DNA from: Planctomycetota bacterium
GTDB taxonomy: Bacteria; Planctomycetota; UBA1135; GCA-002686595
Reading direction: 5' to 3'
NCBI GenBank assembly: GCA_027623615.1
Contig: JAQBVH010000296.1
Location: 1-5,218 of the forward strand
DNA: 5,218 nucleotides
Shown: one piece after another, positions 1 to 5,218 of the stretch
How positions within the stretch are numbered: position 1 is the stretch's first letter
How the letters are laid out: each line of letters opens with the position of its first letter
Notes under the pieces: model-generated
Databases searched by the model: none
Seen by the model: the letters and a program-made list of their open reading frames with translations, nothing else
Told to the model about the DNA's origin: nothing
Made by a program: the position numbers and the translations under genes

Positions 1-28
1 TGCCCGGTACTGGGCCAACCCACACGGA

Positions 29-58
29 ACCCAGGCAGCTGGAAAAGTCTTCCTGGGT
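29..58. repeat. 7-bp inverted repeat in the left leader
   Basis: ACCCAGG (29-35) and CCTGGGT (52-58) are exact reverse complements with a 16-nt spacer. It could be the terminator of a gene left of the window or a leader structure; no U-tract follows, so the role is open. Confidence 0.3.
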
Positions 59-113
59 GGGGGAACGGTGTGCGCTCAAGGGTGGGGCCGATCCACCCGA
101 TCCTCCCGGGGAT

Positions 114-130
114 GGTCCCGATCCGGGACC
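114..130 (+). repeat. Perfect 7-bp inverted repeat just upstream of the fusion-gene start
   Basis: GGTCCCG (114-120) and CGGGACC (124-130) are exact reverse complements around a 3-nt ATC spacer, ending 12 nt before the ATG at 143. In RNA this would be a stable stem next to the ribosome-binding region and could lower or tune initiation. It could also be an operator-like palindrome, or chance in GC-rich DNA. Confidence 0.45.
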
Positions 131-142
131 TCCCCAGAGCCC

Positions 143-1102
143 ATGCACAACGAAGTCCCGGCCCTCTCCGTCCTCGTTCCCACGCGCAATCGTCCCGCCC
201 ACGTCCTGCGTCTGCTCGAGAGCCTGGCCTGCCAGACCCTGGCACCTATGGCGTTCGAGGTGATCGTCGTCGACGACGGTTCCCCTGAGCCGCTCCAGGT
301 GGAGGCCAAGTGCTTCCCCTATCCGCTGGCGGTCCTGCATCAGGAGGCGAGCGGCCCCGCGGCTGCGCGCAACCTGGGCCTCGAGCGCTGTCGCGGTCCG
401 CTGGTGCTCCTGCTGGCGGACGATGCGCTCGCCGCACCCGACCTCCTGGCCGGGCACATCGCGGCCCACGAGCGCTCCCCGCAGCGCACCGCCGTGCTCG
501 GCAGCTTCGGGTTCAGTGAGGCTGCGCGCCGCAGCCCCTTCGTGCGGCTGCTCGACGAGACCGACCTGTGGTGCGCGACCTCGCAGCTGCGTCCGGGCGA
601 GCTCCACGACTGGCATCACTTCCGCACCGACAACCTGAGCCTGCCGGTCGAGGCAGTGCGCCGCGCCGGTGGCTTCGACGCGCAGCGACTCCCCGAGGCG
701 TCGGTCGAGGGGCTCGAGCTGGGCTACCGCCTGTTCCTGGATGGCTGGCGGGTCGTGCATGTGCCCGAGTGCAGTGCCGAGCAGGACCGCGTGGTCACCC
801 CCGCGGAGTATTTTGCGCGCGCTACCCAGCGCGGCTTCGATCTGTCCCGCATGGCGGACCGGCATCAGAACCCGGCCCTGTGCGGCTGCCACGACCAGGG
901 AACGCTCGATGCGCTGCGCGCAACGGCGCTCGACCGGGTCGAGCAGCACCGCGGCGCCCTCGAGCAACTCGAGGCCGCGTTCGCCTCCCTCGAAGAACGC
1001 TACGCGGGCGCGCCGACCCCTCCCGAGACCCAAGCCCAGGCCGCGCGCCTGCTCGAAGAGGTCGCGGGCGCTGCGTTCGCCGCTGGCGTGCACCGGGCCG
1101 AG
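143..1102 (+). other. Domain 1: GT2 module with damaged ED motif plus helical tail
   Basis: Residues 1-320 of the fusion protein. GT-A fold signatures are present: S-V-L-V-P-T-R-N at 9-16, V-I-V-V-D-D-G-S at 40-47, the G-P-A-A-A-R-N loop at 71-77 and a metal-site L-A-D-D at 91-94. The acceptor-side block follows, with P-G-E-L-H-D-W at 151-157 and G-G-F-D at 176-179. Where active family members have E-D-x-D, this copy reads V-E-G-L-E-L (188-193), so the Asp usually assigned as general base is Gly190. Residues about 220-320 are Ala/Leu/Glu-rich and predicted helical. The module aligns with domain 4 along its length. It may be a catalytically dead binding or structural domain, or have altered chemistry. 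Confidence 0.82.
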
Positions 1103-4100
1103 ACAGACGTGGATCCCCTGCGCTTTGCTGCGCCGACCTCGGCGTACCTGACCAGCGTCGTGATCGTCTCCTGCGATCAGATCGAGGCGACCCGGCGCTG
1201 CATCGAACACCTGCGCGCCGCGCAGGACGACGCCTTCCCGACCGAGTGGATCGTGGTCGACAACGGCTCGAGCGACGGCAGCGCCGAGTGGTTGGCCCAG
1301 CAGCCGGACCTGCGCCTGATCCGCAATGGGGCGAACCTCGGCGCGCCCCGTGCTCGCAACCAGGCGACGGAGATCGCCGCGGGGGAGTGGGTGGCCTACC
1401 TCGACAACGACGTCTACGTGCCGCCCGGCTGGCTCGCGCGCGCCCTCTACCACGGGGCAGTCGATCCCCGCGTGGGTGCCGTCGCGCTGGTCGCCAACCG
1501 GGCCTCGAAGTTCCAGCAGGTGCCCTACGACCGCGGCGACTCCCCTGAAGACATCGCCGCCTTCGCGACCCAGCGCCACGCTGCCTACGAGCGCGTCGGC
1601 CAGAACGCGGACCTCTTCACTTCCCTGGCGGTGCTCTTGCGCCGCGCGGTGATCGACACGGTCGGGGGCTTCGACGAGACCTTCTCGCCCTGGGGTTTCG
1701 AGGACGACGACATGGCGCTGCGCGTGCGGTTCGCCGGCTGGCGCAACCGCGTCGCCCTCGACACCTTCGTGTTCCACGCGCCCTATCCGGACGAGGCCAA
1801 GCACGCGCGCCACAGCGCCCACCTCGACAGGAACTGGGCGCGCTTCGCGGACAAGTGGGGCCAGGGAGGTCCCACGCCCGCGCGCTTCGACTACGCCGCC
1901 CTGGGCCTCGACCTGGGCCGCTCGCTGGATCCCGCAGACCTGCACGCACCGCTCCCGCAGAGCGGCGCTGCAGCGGACCGGCGGCGCGACCTCATCGTGC
2001 TCGGTGCGGGCCGTAGTGGCACGAGCCTGGTAGCGGGGACCCTGGCCGGCGCGGGCTGGTTCGTGGGCGACGACCCCTATCCCGGACGCGAGGCGAACCC
2101 CAAGGGCTTCTTCGAGACGGCCGAGGTCAACGGGATCAATGAGGCGCTGATCGCGAACGCCTTCCCGGAGGCGCGGCCCGCCGGCCCGATGCAGCGCTGG
2201 CTGTGCGCCCTCGACGCCGCGGTGCCGAGCGAGGTCGCGGCCGACCTCGGCGCTCGGATCGATCGCCTCGCTGCCCGTGGCCCGTTCGCCTTCAAGGACC
2301 CGCGCTTCTGCTACACGCTCCCGGCCTGGACCTCCCGCCTGTCCGACGTCGGCCGCGTGTGCGTGTTCCGTGACCCGGCGGTCACCGCCGAGAGCATGCT
2401 GCAGGAGGTGCGCAGCGCCAGCTACCTGCGCGGCGTCGAGCTGACCTTCGAGGGCGCCCTCGAGGTGTGGCGCGCGATGTACACCCGCGCCCTCGAACAG
2501 CGCGCAGAGGGCGACTGGCTCTTCGTGCATGCCGATCAGTTGCTGACCGAGGACGGCCTCGAACGCCTCGAACGCTTCGCCGGCGCGCCCGTCGACCGCG
2601 ACTTCCCCCAGGCCCGCTTGCAGCGCACGCGCGCCACGCGACCCGTCCCCGCCGAGATCACCGCGCTCTACCAGACCCTGTGCTCCCTGGCCGGGCACCC
2701 GGTCGTCTCCACCCTGAAGACCCCGGCCTCCACGATGAACTACGACGCGCTCCTCGACCTGAGCATCGAACGCCCCGACCTGACGGTCCTCATCTGCTCC
2801 TACCAGCGCAAGGACACCCTCGCGCGCTGCCTGCGCTCCTTCGAGCAGCAGACCGCGACCGGTCGCTACGAGATCGTCGTGGTCAACGACGGGTCGGACG
2901 ACGGCACCCGCGAGCTGCTCGACGGCTGGGACTACCAGGTCCCCACCCTGGTCGTGCACCGCGAGAACGGCGGTCTGGCCGCCGCGCGCAACACCGGCCT
3001 GGCGATCACTCAGGGGCGCTACGTCCTGCTCGTCAACGACGACACGATCGCCGACCCTGAACTCGTCGAGCGCCACCTCGCCGCCCACGCCCGTGAGTCG
3101 GGGCAGGTCGCCGTGCTCGGCAGCTTCGAGCAGCCGAAGGAGGTGCTCGACAACGCGTTGATGCGAGTGCTCGAGGACGACACCCTTGTCTTCTGCTTCT
3201 CCATGCTGACTCCGGGGGAGCGCCACGACTGGTGCGCCTTCTGGACGTGCAACGTCAGCGTTCCCACCGACCTGGTCCGGCAGGTCGGACGCTTCGACGA
3301 GACCTTCCGCCACTACGGCTGCGAGGACACCGACCTCGCCCTGCGCTTGCACCAGATCGGCGTCGAGGTCGTCTACGAGCCCGCCGCGCGCGCCGAGCAC
3401 GATCACGTCATCGACTTCGACGAGCTGGCGCGGCGCAACGTGATGGTCGCCAAGGCCCACGTGCGTCTGTTCCGCAAGCACCCGCTCGCCCTCGAGCATC
3501 CCACCTGGCGCAACCGCCAGGAGCTGACCCTCGCGGGGCTGGAGGCGACCCACCAGCAGGCGCTCGTCGAGCGCCCCGTCCTCGAGGCCTCGATCCGCAC
3601 CCTCTGCGAGATCGACCTGGGTGCCCTCGAGCGCACCGGCCCCGACGGCCTCGAGCTCGCCCGGGCCTGCGAGGAGAACCTGCGCACGCAGCTGAAGATC
3701 CTCAATCAGCTCTGGTGGGTCGAGGGTCACGTGGCTGGCCTGAAGGAGTTTGGCTTGCCCGACTTCGCGACCTTGATGGAGGCGGCGCCCGTGCTGATGA
3801 ACACCGCGGTCGTACCCGCGCCTGCCGAGGTACCCGCGCCGGCCGAGGTGTCCGCGCCGACCGAGGTGTCCGCGGCTGCCGAGGTGTCCGCGCCTGCCGA
3901 GGTGTCCGCGCCTGCCGAGGTGTCCGCGCCTGCCGAGCACGTCGAGCAACCCTGGCCCCTCGTGACCGAGGCCACCCACCGCTTCCTCGCCTGGCCCCGC
4001 TACGGGGACGAGGGGGACCTCGAGCAGCTGCTGGCGACCTGGGCCGAGTGCCTGGCGAGCTGCGAGTCGACCTGCCTGTGCCTGCGCCACGACGCGACCT

Positions 4101-4339
4101 TCGATGGTCCGCTGGACGCTGCGATCGAGCGATTGCAGAGCGCATGGTCACAGAGCGTGCCTGACCACATCGAGCTCGAGGTCCTGCTCGTCGACGGCGA
4201 GATGACCTCCACCGAACTGATGCGTCTTGGCATGTCCGTCGAGGCCGTGCTCGCCATGCCTGGTTGCAGCGACCCGGCCCGCGCCGCCTTTACGCGCGCC
4301 GTCGGGCGCCCGCTGCTGGACTCGCCCATGACCGTCTGA
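143..4339 (+). CDS. Multidomain GT2-GT2-sulfotransferase-GT2 fusion protein, 1398 aa
   Basis: Predicted cytoplasmic enzyme that transfers sugars from nucleotide-sugar donors and sulfate from PAPS onto a glycan. Domain order by residue: GT2 about 7-215 with helical tail to 320; GT2 about 337-548; sulfotransferase about 616-819; GT2 about 879-1088 with helical tail to 1205; six-residue tandem repeats 1224-1265; small alpha/beta domain 1271-1398. No signal peptide or membrane helix is visible. The ATG at 143 is chosen because the GT2 beta-strand S-V-L-V-P begins at residue 9, as usual for the family, and codons before it look non-coding (Ser/Arg/Gly/Trp-rich, weaker third-position G/C). The same frame is open to the left window edge and has a GTG at 68, so a longer N-terminus is not excluded. 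Shine-Dalgarno pairing before 143 is weak (AGAG only). Donors and acceptor cannot be named. The domain calls are secure; the joint function is inferred. Confidence 0.93.
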   Translation: MHNEVPALSVLVPTRNRPAHVLRLLESLACQTLAPMAFEVIVVDDGSPEPLQVEAKCFPYPLAVLHQEASGPAAARNLGLERCRGPLVLLLADDALAAPDLLAGHIAAHERSPQRTAVLGSFGFSEAARRSPFVRLLDETDLWCATSQLRPGELHDWHHFRTDNLSLPVEAVRRAGGFDAQRLPEASVEGLELGYRLFLDGWRVVHVPECSAEQDRVVTPAEYFARATQRGFDLSRMADRHQNPALCGCHDQGTLDALRATALDRVEQHRGALEQLEAAFASLEERYAGAPTPPETQAQAARLLEEVAGAAFAAGVHRAETDVDPLRFAAPTSAYLTSVVIVSCDQIEATRRCIEHLRAAQDDAFPTEWIVVDNGSSDGSAEWLAQQPDLRLIRNGANLGAPRARNQATEIAAGEWVAYLDNDVYVPPGWLARALYHGAVDPRVGAVALVANRASKFQQVPYDRGDSPEDIAAFATQRHAAYERVGQNADLFTSLAVLLRRAVIDTVGGFDETFSPWGFEDDDMALRVRFAGWRNRVALDTFVFHAPYPDEAKHARHSAHLDRNWARFADKWGQGGPTPARFDYAALGLDLGRSLDPADLHAPLPQSGAAADRRRDLIVLGAGRSGTSLVAGTLAGAGWFVGDDPYPGREANPKGFFETAEVNGINEALIANAFPEARPAGPMQRWLCALDAAVPSEVAADLGARIDRLAARGPFAFKDPRFCYTLPAWTSRLSDVGRVCVFRDPAVTAESMLQEVRSASYLRGVELTFEGALEVWRAMYTRALEQRAEGDWLFVHADQLLTEDGLERLERFAGAPVDRDFPQARLQRTRATRPVPAEITALYQTLCSLAGHPVVSTLKTPASTMNYDALLDLSIERPDLTVLICSYQRKDTLARCLRSFEQQTATGRYEIVVVNDGSDDGTRELLDGWDYQVPTLVVHRENGGLAAARNTGLAITQGRYVLLVNDDTIADPELVERHLAAHARESGQVAVLGSFEQPKEVLDNALMRVLEDDTLVFCFSMLTPGERHDWCAFWTCNVSVPTDLVRQVGRFDETFRHYGCEDTDLALRLHQIGVEVVYEPAARAEHDHVIDFDELARRNVMVAKAHVRLFRKHPLALEHPTWRNRQELTLAGLEATHQQALVERPVLEASIRTLCEIDLGALERTGPDGLELARACEENLRTQLKILNQLWWVEGHVAGLKEFGLPDFATLMEAAPVLMNTAVVPAPAEVPAPAEVSAPTEVSAAAEVSAPAEVSAPAEVSAPAEHVEQPWPLVTEATHRFLAWPRYGDEGDLEQLLATWAECLASCESTCLCLRHDATFDGPLDAAIERLQSAWSQSVPDHIELEVLLVDGEMTSTELMRLGMSVEAVLAMPGCSDPARAAFTRAVGRPLLDSPMTV
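1151..1786 (+). other. Domain 2: intact GT2 glycosyltransferase
   Basis: Residues about 337-548 of the fusion protein. Visible motifs are S-V-V-I-V-S at 338-343, W-I-V-V-D-N-G-S-S-D-G-S at 369-380, N-x-G-A-P-R-A-R-N at 398-406, the metal-binding D-N-D at 421-423, G-G-F-D-E-T-F at 508-514 and the acceptor/base motif F-E-D-D-D-M-A-L-R at 519-527. This resembles the rhamnosyltransferase-like branch of GT2 (D-N-G-S, then N-x-G). It lacks the P-G-E-x-H-D-W block shared by domains 1 and 4, so it was probably acquired from a different GT2 lineage. All expected catalytic residues are present; the sugar specificity cannot be read from the sequence. Confidence 0.88.
1988..2599 (+). other. Domain 3: PAPS-dependent sulfotransferase
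   Basis: Residues about 616-819 of the fusion protein. The 5'-phosphosulfate-binding loop is G-A-G-R-S-G-T-S-L-V-A-G-T-L at 621-634, directly after the hydrophobic strand L-I-V-L. N-P-K-G-F-F-E follows at 652-658. F-K-D-P-R-F-C-Y-T-L-P-A-W at 717-729 is the K-D-P-R block typical of bacterial carbohydrate sulfotransferases. The 3'-phosphate site is V-F-R-D-P at 741-745 with Ser751. A W-L-F-V-H-A-D-Q-L-L strand/helix at 792-801 matches the usual late-domain segment. Length and motif order fit a complete domain. It would sulfate a sugar hydroxyl, presumably on a product of the flanking GT2 domains; that coupling is inference. Confidence 0.85.
2777..3757 (+). other. Domain 4: intact GT2 module plus helical tail
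   Basis: Residues about 879-1205 of the fusion protein. Motifs are T-V-L-I-C-S-Y-Q-R at 881-889, I-V-V-V-N-D-G-S-D-D-G-T at 911-922, G-G-L-A-A-A-R-N at 943-950, metal-site V-N-D-D at 964-967, P-G-E-R-H-D-W at 1024-1030, F-D-E-T-F at 1051-1055 and C-E-D-T-D-L-A-L-R at 1060-1068. All expected catalytic positions are retained. Residues about 1090-1205 form an Arg/Glu/Leu-rich helical tail containing N-Q-L-W-W-V-E near its end. This is the intact counterpart of domain 1. Confidence 0.87.
3812..3937 (+). repeat. 18-bp in-frame tandem repeat, 7 copies (V-S-A-P-A-E)
   Basis: Seven consecutive 18-bp units encode residues 1224-1265. Units 1-2 read V-P-A-P-A-E, unit 3 V-S-A-P-T-E, unit 4 V-S-A-A-A-E and units 5-7 V-S-A-P-A-E. 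The last three units (3884-3937) are identical in DNA sequence (GTGTCCGCGCCTGCCGAG), while the first four differ by a few bases. The unit length is a multiple of three, so copy-number change keeps the frame. The Pro/Ala/Glu composition suggests an extended, flexible acidic linker between the third GT2 module and the C-terminal domain. Confidence 0.95.
3953..4336 (+). other. C-terminal alpha/beta domain, possibly a GT-B remnant
   Basis: Residues 1271-1398 of the fusion protein, after the repeat linker. The pattern is strand (F-L-A-W-P, 1281-1285), helix (D-L-E-Q-L-L-A-T-W), strand (C-L-C-L-R-H-D, 1311-1317), helix, strand (E-L-E-V-L-L-V-D, 1344-1351), helix (S-T-E-L-M-R-L-G), strand (A-V-L-A-M-P-G, 1368-1374), helix with A-A-F-T-R-A-V-G, then R-P-L-L-D-S. 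This order resembles a shortened nucleotide-binding half of a GT-B (GT4-type) glycosyltransferase, whose usual C-terminal Glu-rich motif is not visible. It could equally be an uncharacterised domain that binds substrate or partners. The assignment is by pattern only. Confidence 0.4.
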
Positions 4340-4362
4340 GTCAGAGCCGCCCACGACTAGGC

Positions 4363-4388
4363 AGCCGCTGGCCAACAGGCCGGCGGCT
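4363..4388. terminator. Hairpin between convergent genes, likely bidirectional terminator
   Basis: An 11-bp stem pairs 4363-4373 with 4378-4388 and closes an AACA tetraloop at 4374-4377. On the plus-strand RNA, ten pairs are Watson-Crick and one is G.U (4369/4382); on the minus strand that position becomes an A.C mismatch. The hairpin starts 23 nt after the stop at 4339 and lies 29 nt beyond the stop of the convergent DUF72 gene. No clear U-tract follows on the plus strand (only CTTTCC at 4395-4400), so it is a GC-rich hairpin of the non-canonical type. The competing 8-bp pair GAGCCGCC (4344-4351) / GGCGGCTC (4382-4389) shares the right arm. Confidence 0.6.
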
Positions 4389-4417
4389 CCGGTGCTTTCC
4401 GCGCGAGGTGCAGCGCC

Positions 4418-5113
4418 TCAGGTGGAGCAGCGCAGACGCAGACCGGCCGCGAGGCGTGGGGCGACGGCGCCGTCCTCGTGCTTGAGGAATGCGTAGCACT
4501 CGGACCAGCTCTGGCCCTCGATCGTCGTGGCCCAGCGATCCAGGTCCACCTCGGAGTAGTCCTCCCGGCGCAGGCGCAGGTAGCCGAAGTCGGCGGTGGC
4601 GTGGACCTCGGGCGCGGCCCCGTCCTCGGCCACCACCAACGCTGCGTTCGCATCGGCAAGGACTTGGCGCGTCTCGTCGTCGTCCCAGGACTTGTTGCGA
4701 AACTCCATCGCGGCGCGGATCGCGTCGGGCAGCTGGTCGAGGAAGCCGCGCAGTCGCCCCGCGTCCTTCTTGAGGTTGGGCGGTGTCTGGAACAGCACGG
4801 GACCGAGCTTGGCGCCGGCCTCGAGCACCGCCGGGACGAAGTAGCCCAGGGGGCCTTCGACATCGAGCAGCCGGGCGCGGTGCGTGATGCGCTGGTTGCC
4901 CTTGATCACCAACTTGAAGTCGTCGGGCACGGCCTCGGCCCACTTGGCGACCACGTCCTTGCGCGGGGAGCGGTAGAAGGTGCTGTTGATCTCGACCGCG
5001 TTGAGCTGGCTCGCGTAGTAGCGCAGCCGGTCGTCCTGCGGCAGGTCCTCTGGATAGAACTTGCCCGCCCAGGCGTCGTAGGCGTAGCCGCTCGTGCCGC
5101 AGTAAAGGTCCAC
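4418..5113 (-). CDS. DUF72 (YecE-like) family protein, 231 aa
   Basis: Complete member of the DUF72/YecE family, which adopts a TIM-barrel-like fold; its biochemical role is not established. Family landmarks are in order: G-T-S-G-Y near the N-terminus (6-10) and W-A-G-K-F-Y-P (15-21), N-A-V-E-I-N-S-T-F-Y-R (38-48), F-K-L-V-I-K-G-N-Q-R-I-T-H (66-78), L-G-P-V-L-F-Q-T-P-P-N-L (103-114), M-E-F-R-N-K-S-W (136-143), Y-L-R-L-R-R (178-183) and F-L-K-H-E-D (209-214). The Y-L-R-L-R-R and F-K-H-E-D variants replace the Y-x-R-x-H-G and F-N-N blocks of E. coli YecE and seem to mark a subfamily. The start is GTG: an in-frame TAG lies four codons upstream and the N-terminus matches the family. It is somewhat shorter than E. 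coli YecE, with no sign of truncation. No signal peptide; cytoplasmic. It is convergent to the fusion gene, so separately transcribed. Confidence 0.93.
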   Translation of the reverse strand: MDLYCGTSGYAYDAWAGKFYPEDLPQDDRLRYYASQLNAVEINSTFYRSPRKDVVAKWAEAVPDDFKLVIKGNQRITHRARLLDVEGPLGYFVPAVLEAGAKLGPVLFQTPPNLKKDAGRLRGFLDQLPDAIRAAMEFRNKSWDDDETRQVLADANAALVVAEDGAAPEVHATADFGYLRLRREDYSEVDLDRWATTIEGQSWSECYAFLKHEDGAVAPRLAAGLRLRCST

Positions 5114-5218
5114 GCCGTGAGCCTAACAACGCGCGCGCTTCCGAAGGAGGCGTGGGGGCTCGCGCATGCTCTCGGTTAGGATTCCGGCCCCGTGCAGGGC
5201 GCATGAGACCTCCTTCCC
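5114..5218. other. Region upstream of the DUF72 gene, right window edge
   Basis: This stretch separates the DUF72 start from the window edge. It contains two AAGGAGG-type sequences facing each other, one on the plus strand at 5144-5150 and one on the minus strand at 5209-5215, and a plus-strand TAGGAT (5177-5182) that could be a -10 element for a divergent gene starting near 5203 or beyond. Too little sequence remains to support a gene call. Confidence 0.4.
5120..5125 (-). promoter_or_regulatory. Candidate -10 element for a leaderless DUF72 transcript
   Basis: On the minus strand the hexamer TAGGCT (TANNNT pattern) ends six bases before the GTG start codon at 5113. A -10 element at that distance would place transcription initiation at or next to the start codon. 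Only a weak ribosome-binding possibility (AGG within the same hexamer) exists, which fits leaderless expression. No convincing -35 element was recognised. The call rests on spacing and a loose consensus only. Confidence 0.25.

Larger units (their letters stand above)
1..142. other. Leader region upstream of the fusion gene
   Basis: No complete gene is supported here. All three plus-strand frames are open from the left edge, as is common in GC-rich DNA, so neither a preceding gene end nor an upstream extension of the fusion gene can be settled. The stretch holds a 7-bp inverted repeat at 29-35/52-58 (ACCCAGG/CCTGGGT), three CCGATCC copies at 88-94, 97-103 and 118-124, and a tight hairpin at 114-130. 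No confident promoter or strong Shine-Dalgarno sequence is seen before the ATG at 143. Confidence 0.5.

Noticed and set aside
568..1548. Plus-strand open frame of 326 codons inside the fusion gene, and similar long frames at 2467-3060 and 3232-4164
   Set aside because: All are Arg/Pro/Ala-rich off-frame translations of the real gene, which carries conserved enzyme motifs across the same positions.
3812..3937. The repeat array as a CRISPR array
   Set aside because: Units are contiguous without spacers, are 18 bp long and encode an in-frame peptide repeat.
4049..4081. Cysteine cluster in the C-terminal domain (Cys1303, 1307, 1311, 1313) as a metal site
   Set aside because: The spacing does not match a known zinc or iron-sulfur motif, and C-L-C-L-R lies in a predicted beta-strand of the domain core, so metal binding is not supported.
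4478..5179. Plus-strand open frame of 233 codons antisense to the DUF72 gene
   Set aside because: It has the Val/Leu/Gly/His-rich composition typical of the mirror frame of a high-GC gene, with no recognisable domain.
4341..5204. Minus-strand open frame of 287 codons with a good AAGGAGG before its ATG, overlapping the DUF72 gene
   Set aside because: The product is dominated by Arg, Pro and Gly with no motif, and it is out of frame with a clear DUF72 protein on the same strand; it is a GC-rich shadow frame.
5152..5218. Start of a plus-strand gene at GTG 5152, ATG 5166 or ATG 5203 running off the window
   Set aside because: Fewer than 25 codons are available, the best-placed frame is Arg-rich, and AAGGAGG is only one base from the GTG at 5152; there is not enough evidence for a gene call.

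Overview
The window is very GC-rich DNA, by eye around 70% G+C, with a strong G/C preference at third codon positions. It carries one very large gene on the plus strand, a smaller convergent gene on the minus strand, and short flanking regions. No rRNA, tRNA, CRISPR array, transposase or phage gene was seen. The base composition and the giant glycosyltransferase-sulfotransferase fusion suggest a large-genome, high-GC bacterium such as a Planctomycetota or Myxococcota member. That is an impression from domain style, not a demonstrated placement.

Layout. Positions 1-142 form a leader with small inverted repeats, three CCGATCC copies and no recognisable gene. Positions 143-4339 (+) encode a soluble protein of 1398 residues. 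In order it holds a family-2 glycosyltransferase (GT2) module with a helical tail, a second GT2 domain, a PAPS-type sulfotransferase domain, a third GT2 module with a helical tail, a six-residue tandem repeat (consensus V-S-A-P-A-E, seven copies) and a short alpha/beta C-terminal domain. Positions 4340-4417 separate the convergent genes and contain a strong hairpin, probably a shared terminator. Positions 4418-5113 (-) encode a complete DUF72 (YecE-like) protein of 231 residues. Positions 5114-5218 are the DUF72 upstream region, where a -10-like hexamer sits so close to the GTG start that a leaderless transcript is possible.

Function. The large protein looks like a one-polypeptide glycan assembly and sulfation enzyme: two GT2 domains with intact metal-binding and ED-type motifs, one GT2 domain with a damaged ED motif, and a sulfotransferase between them. 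It has no signal peptide or membrane segment, so it probably acts in the cytoplasm on nucleotide-sugar donors and PAPS, making or decorating a sulfated surface or exported glycan. The first and third GT2 modules are recognisable copies of each other. The DUF72 gene is convergent and separately transcribed, so no functional link to the fusion protein is implied.
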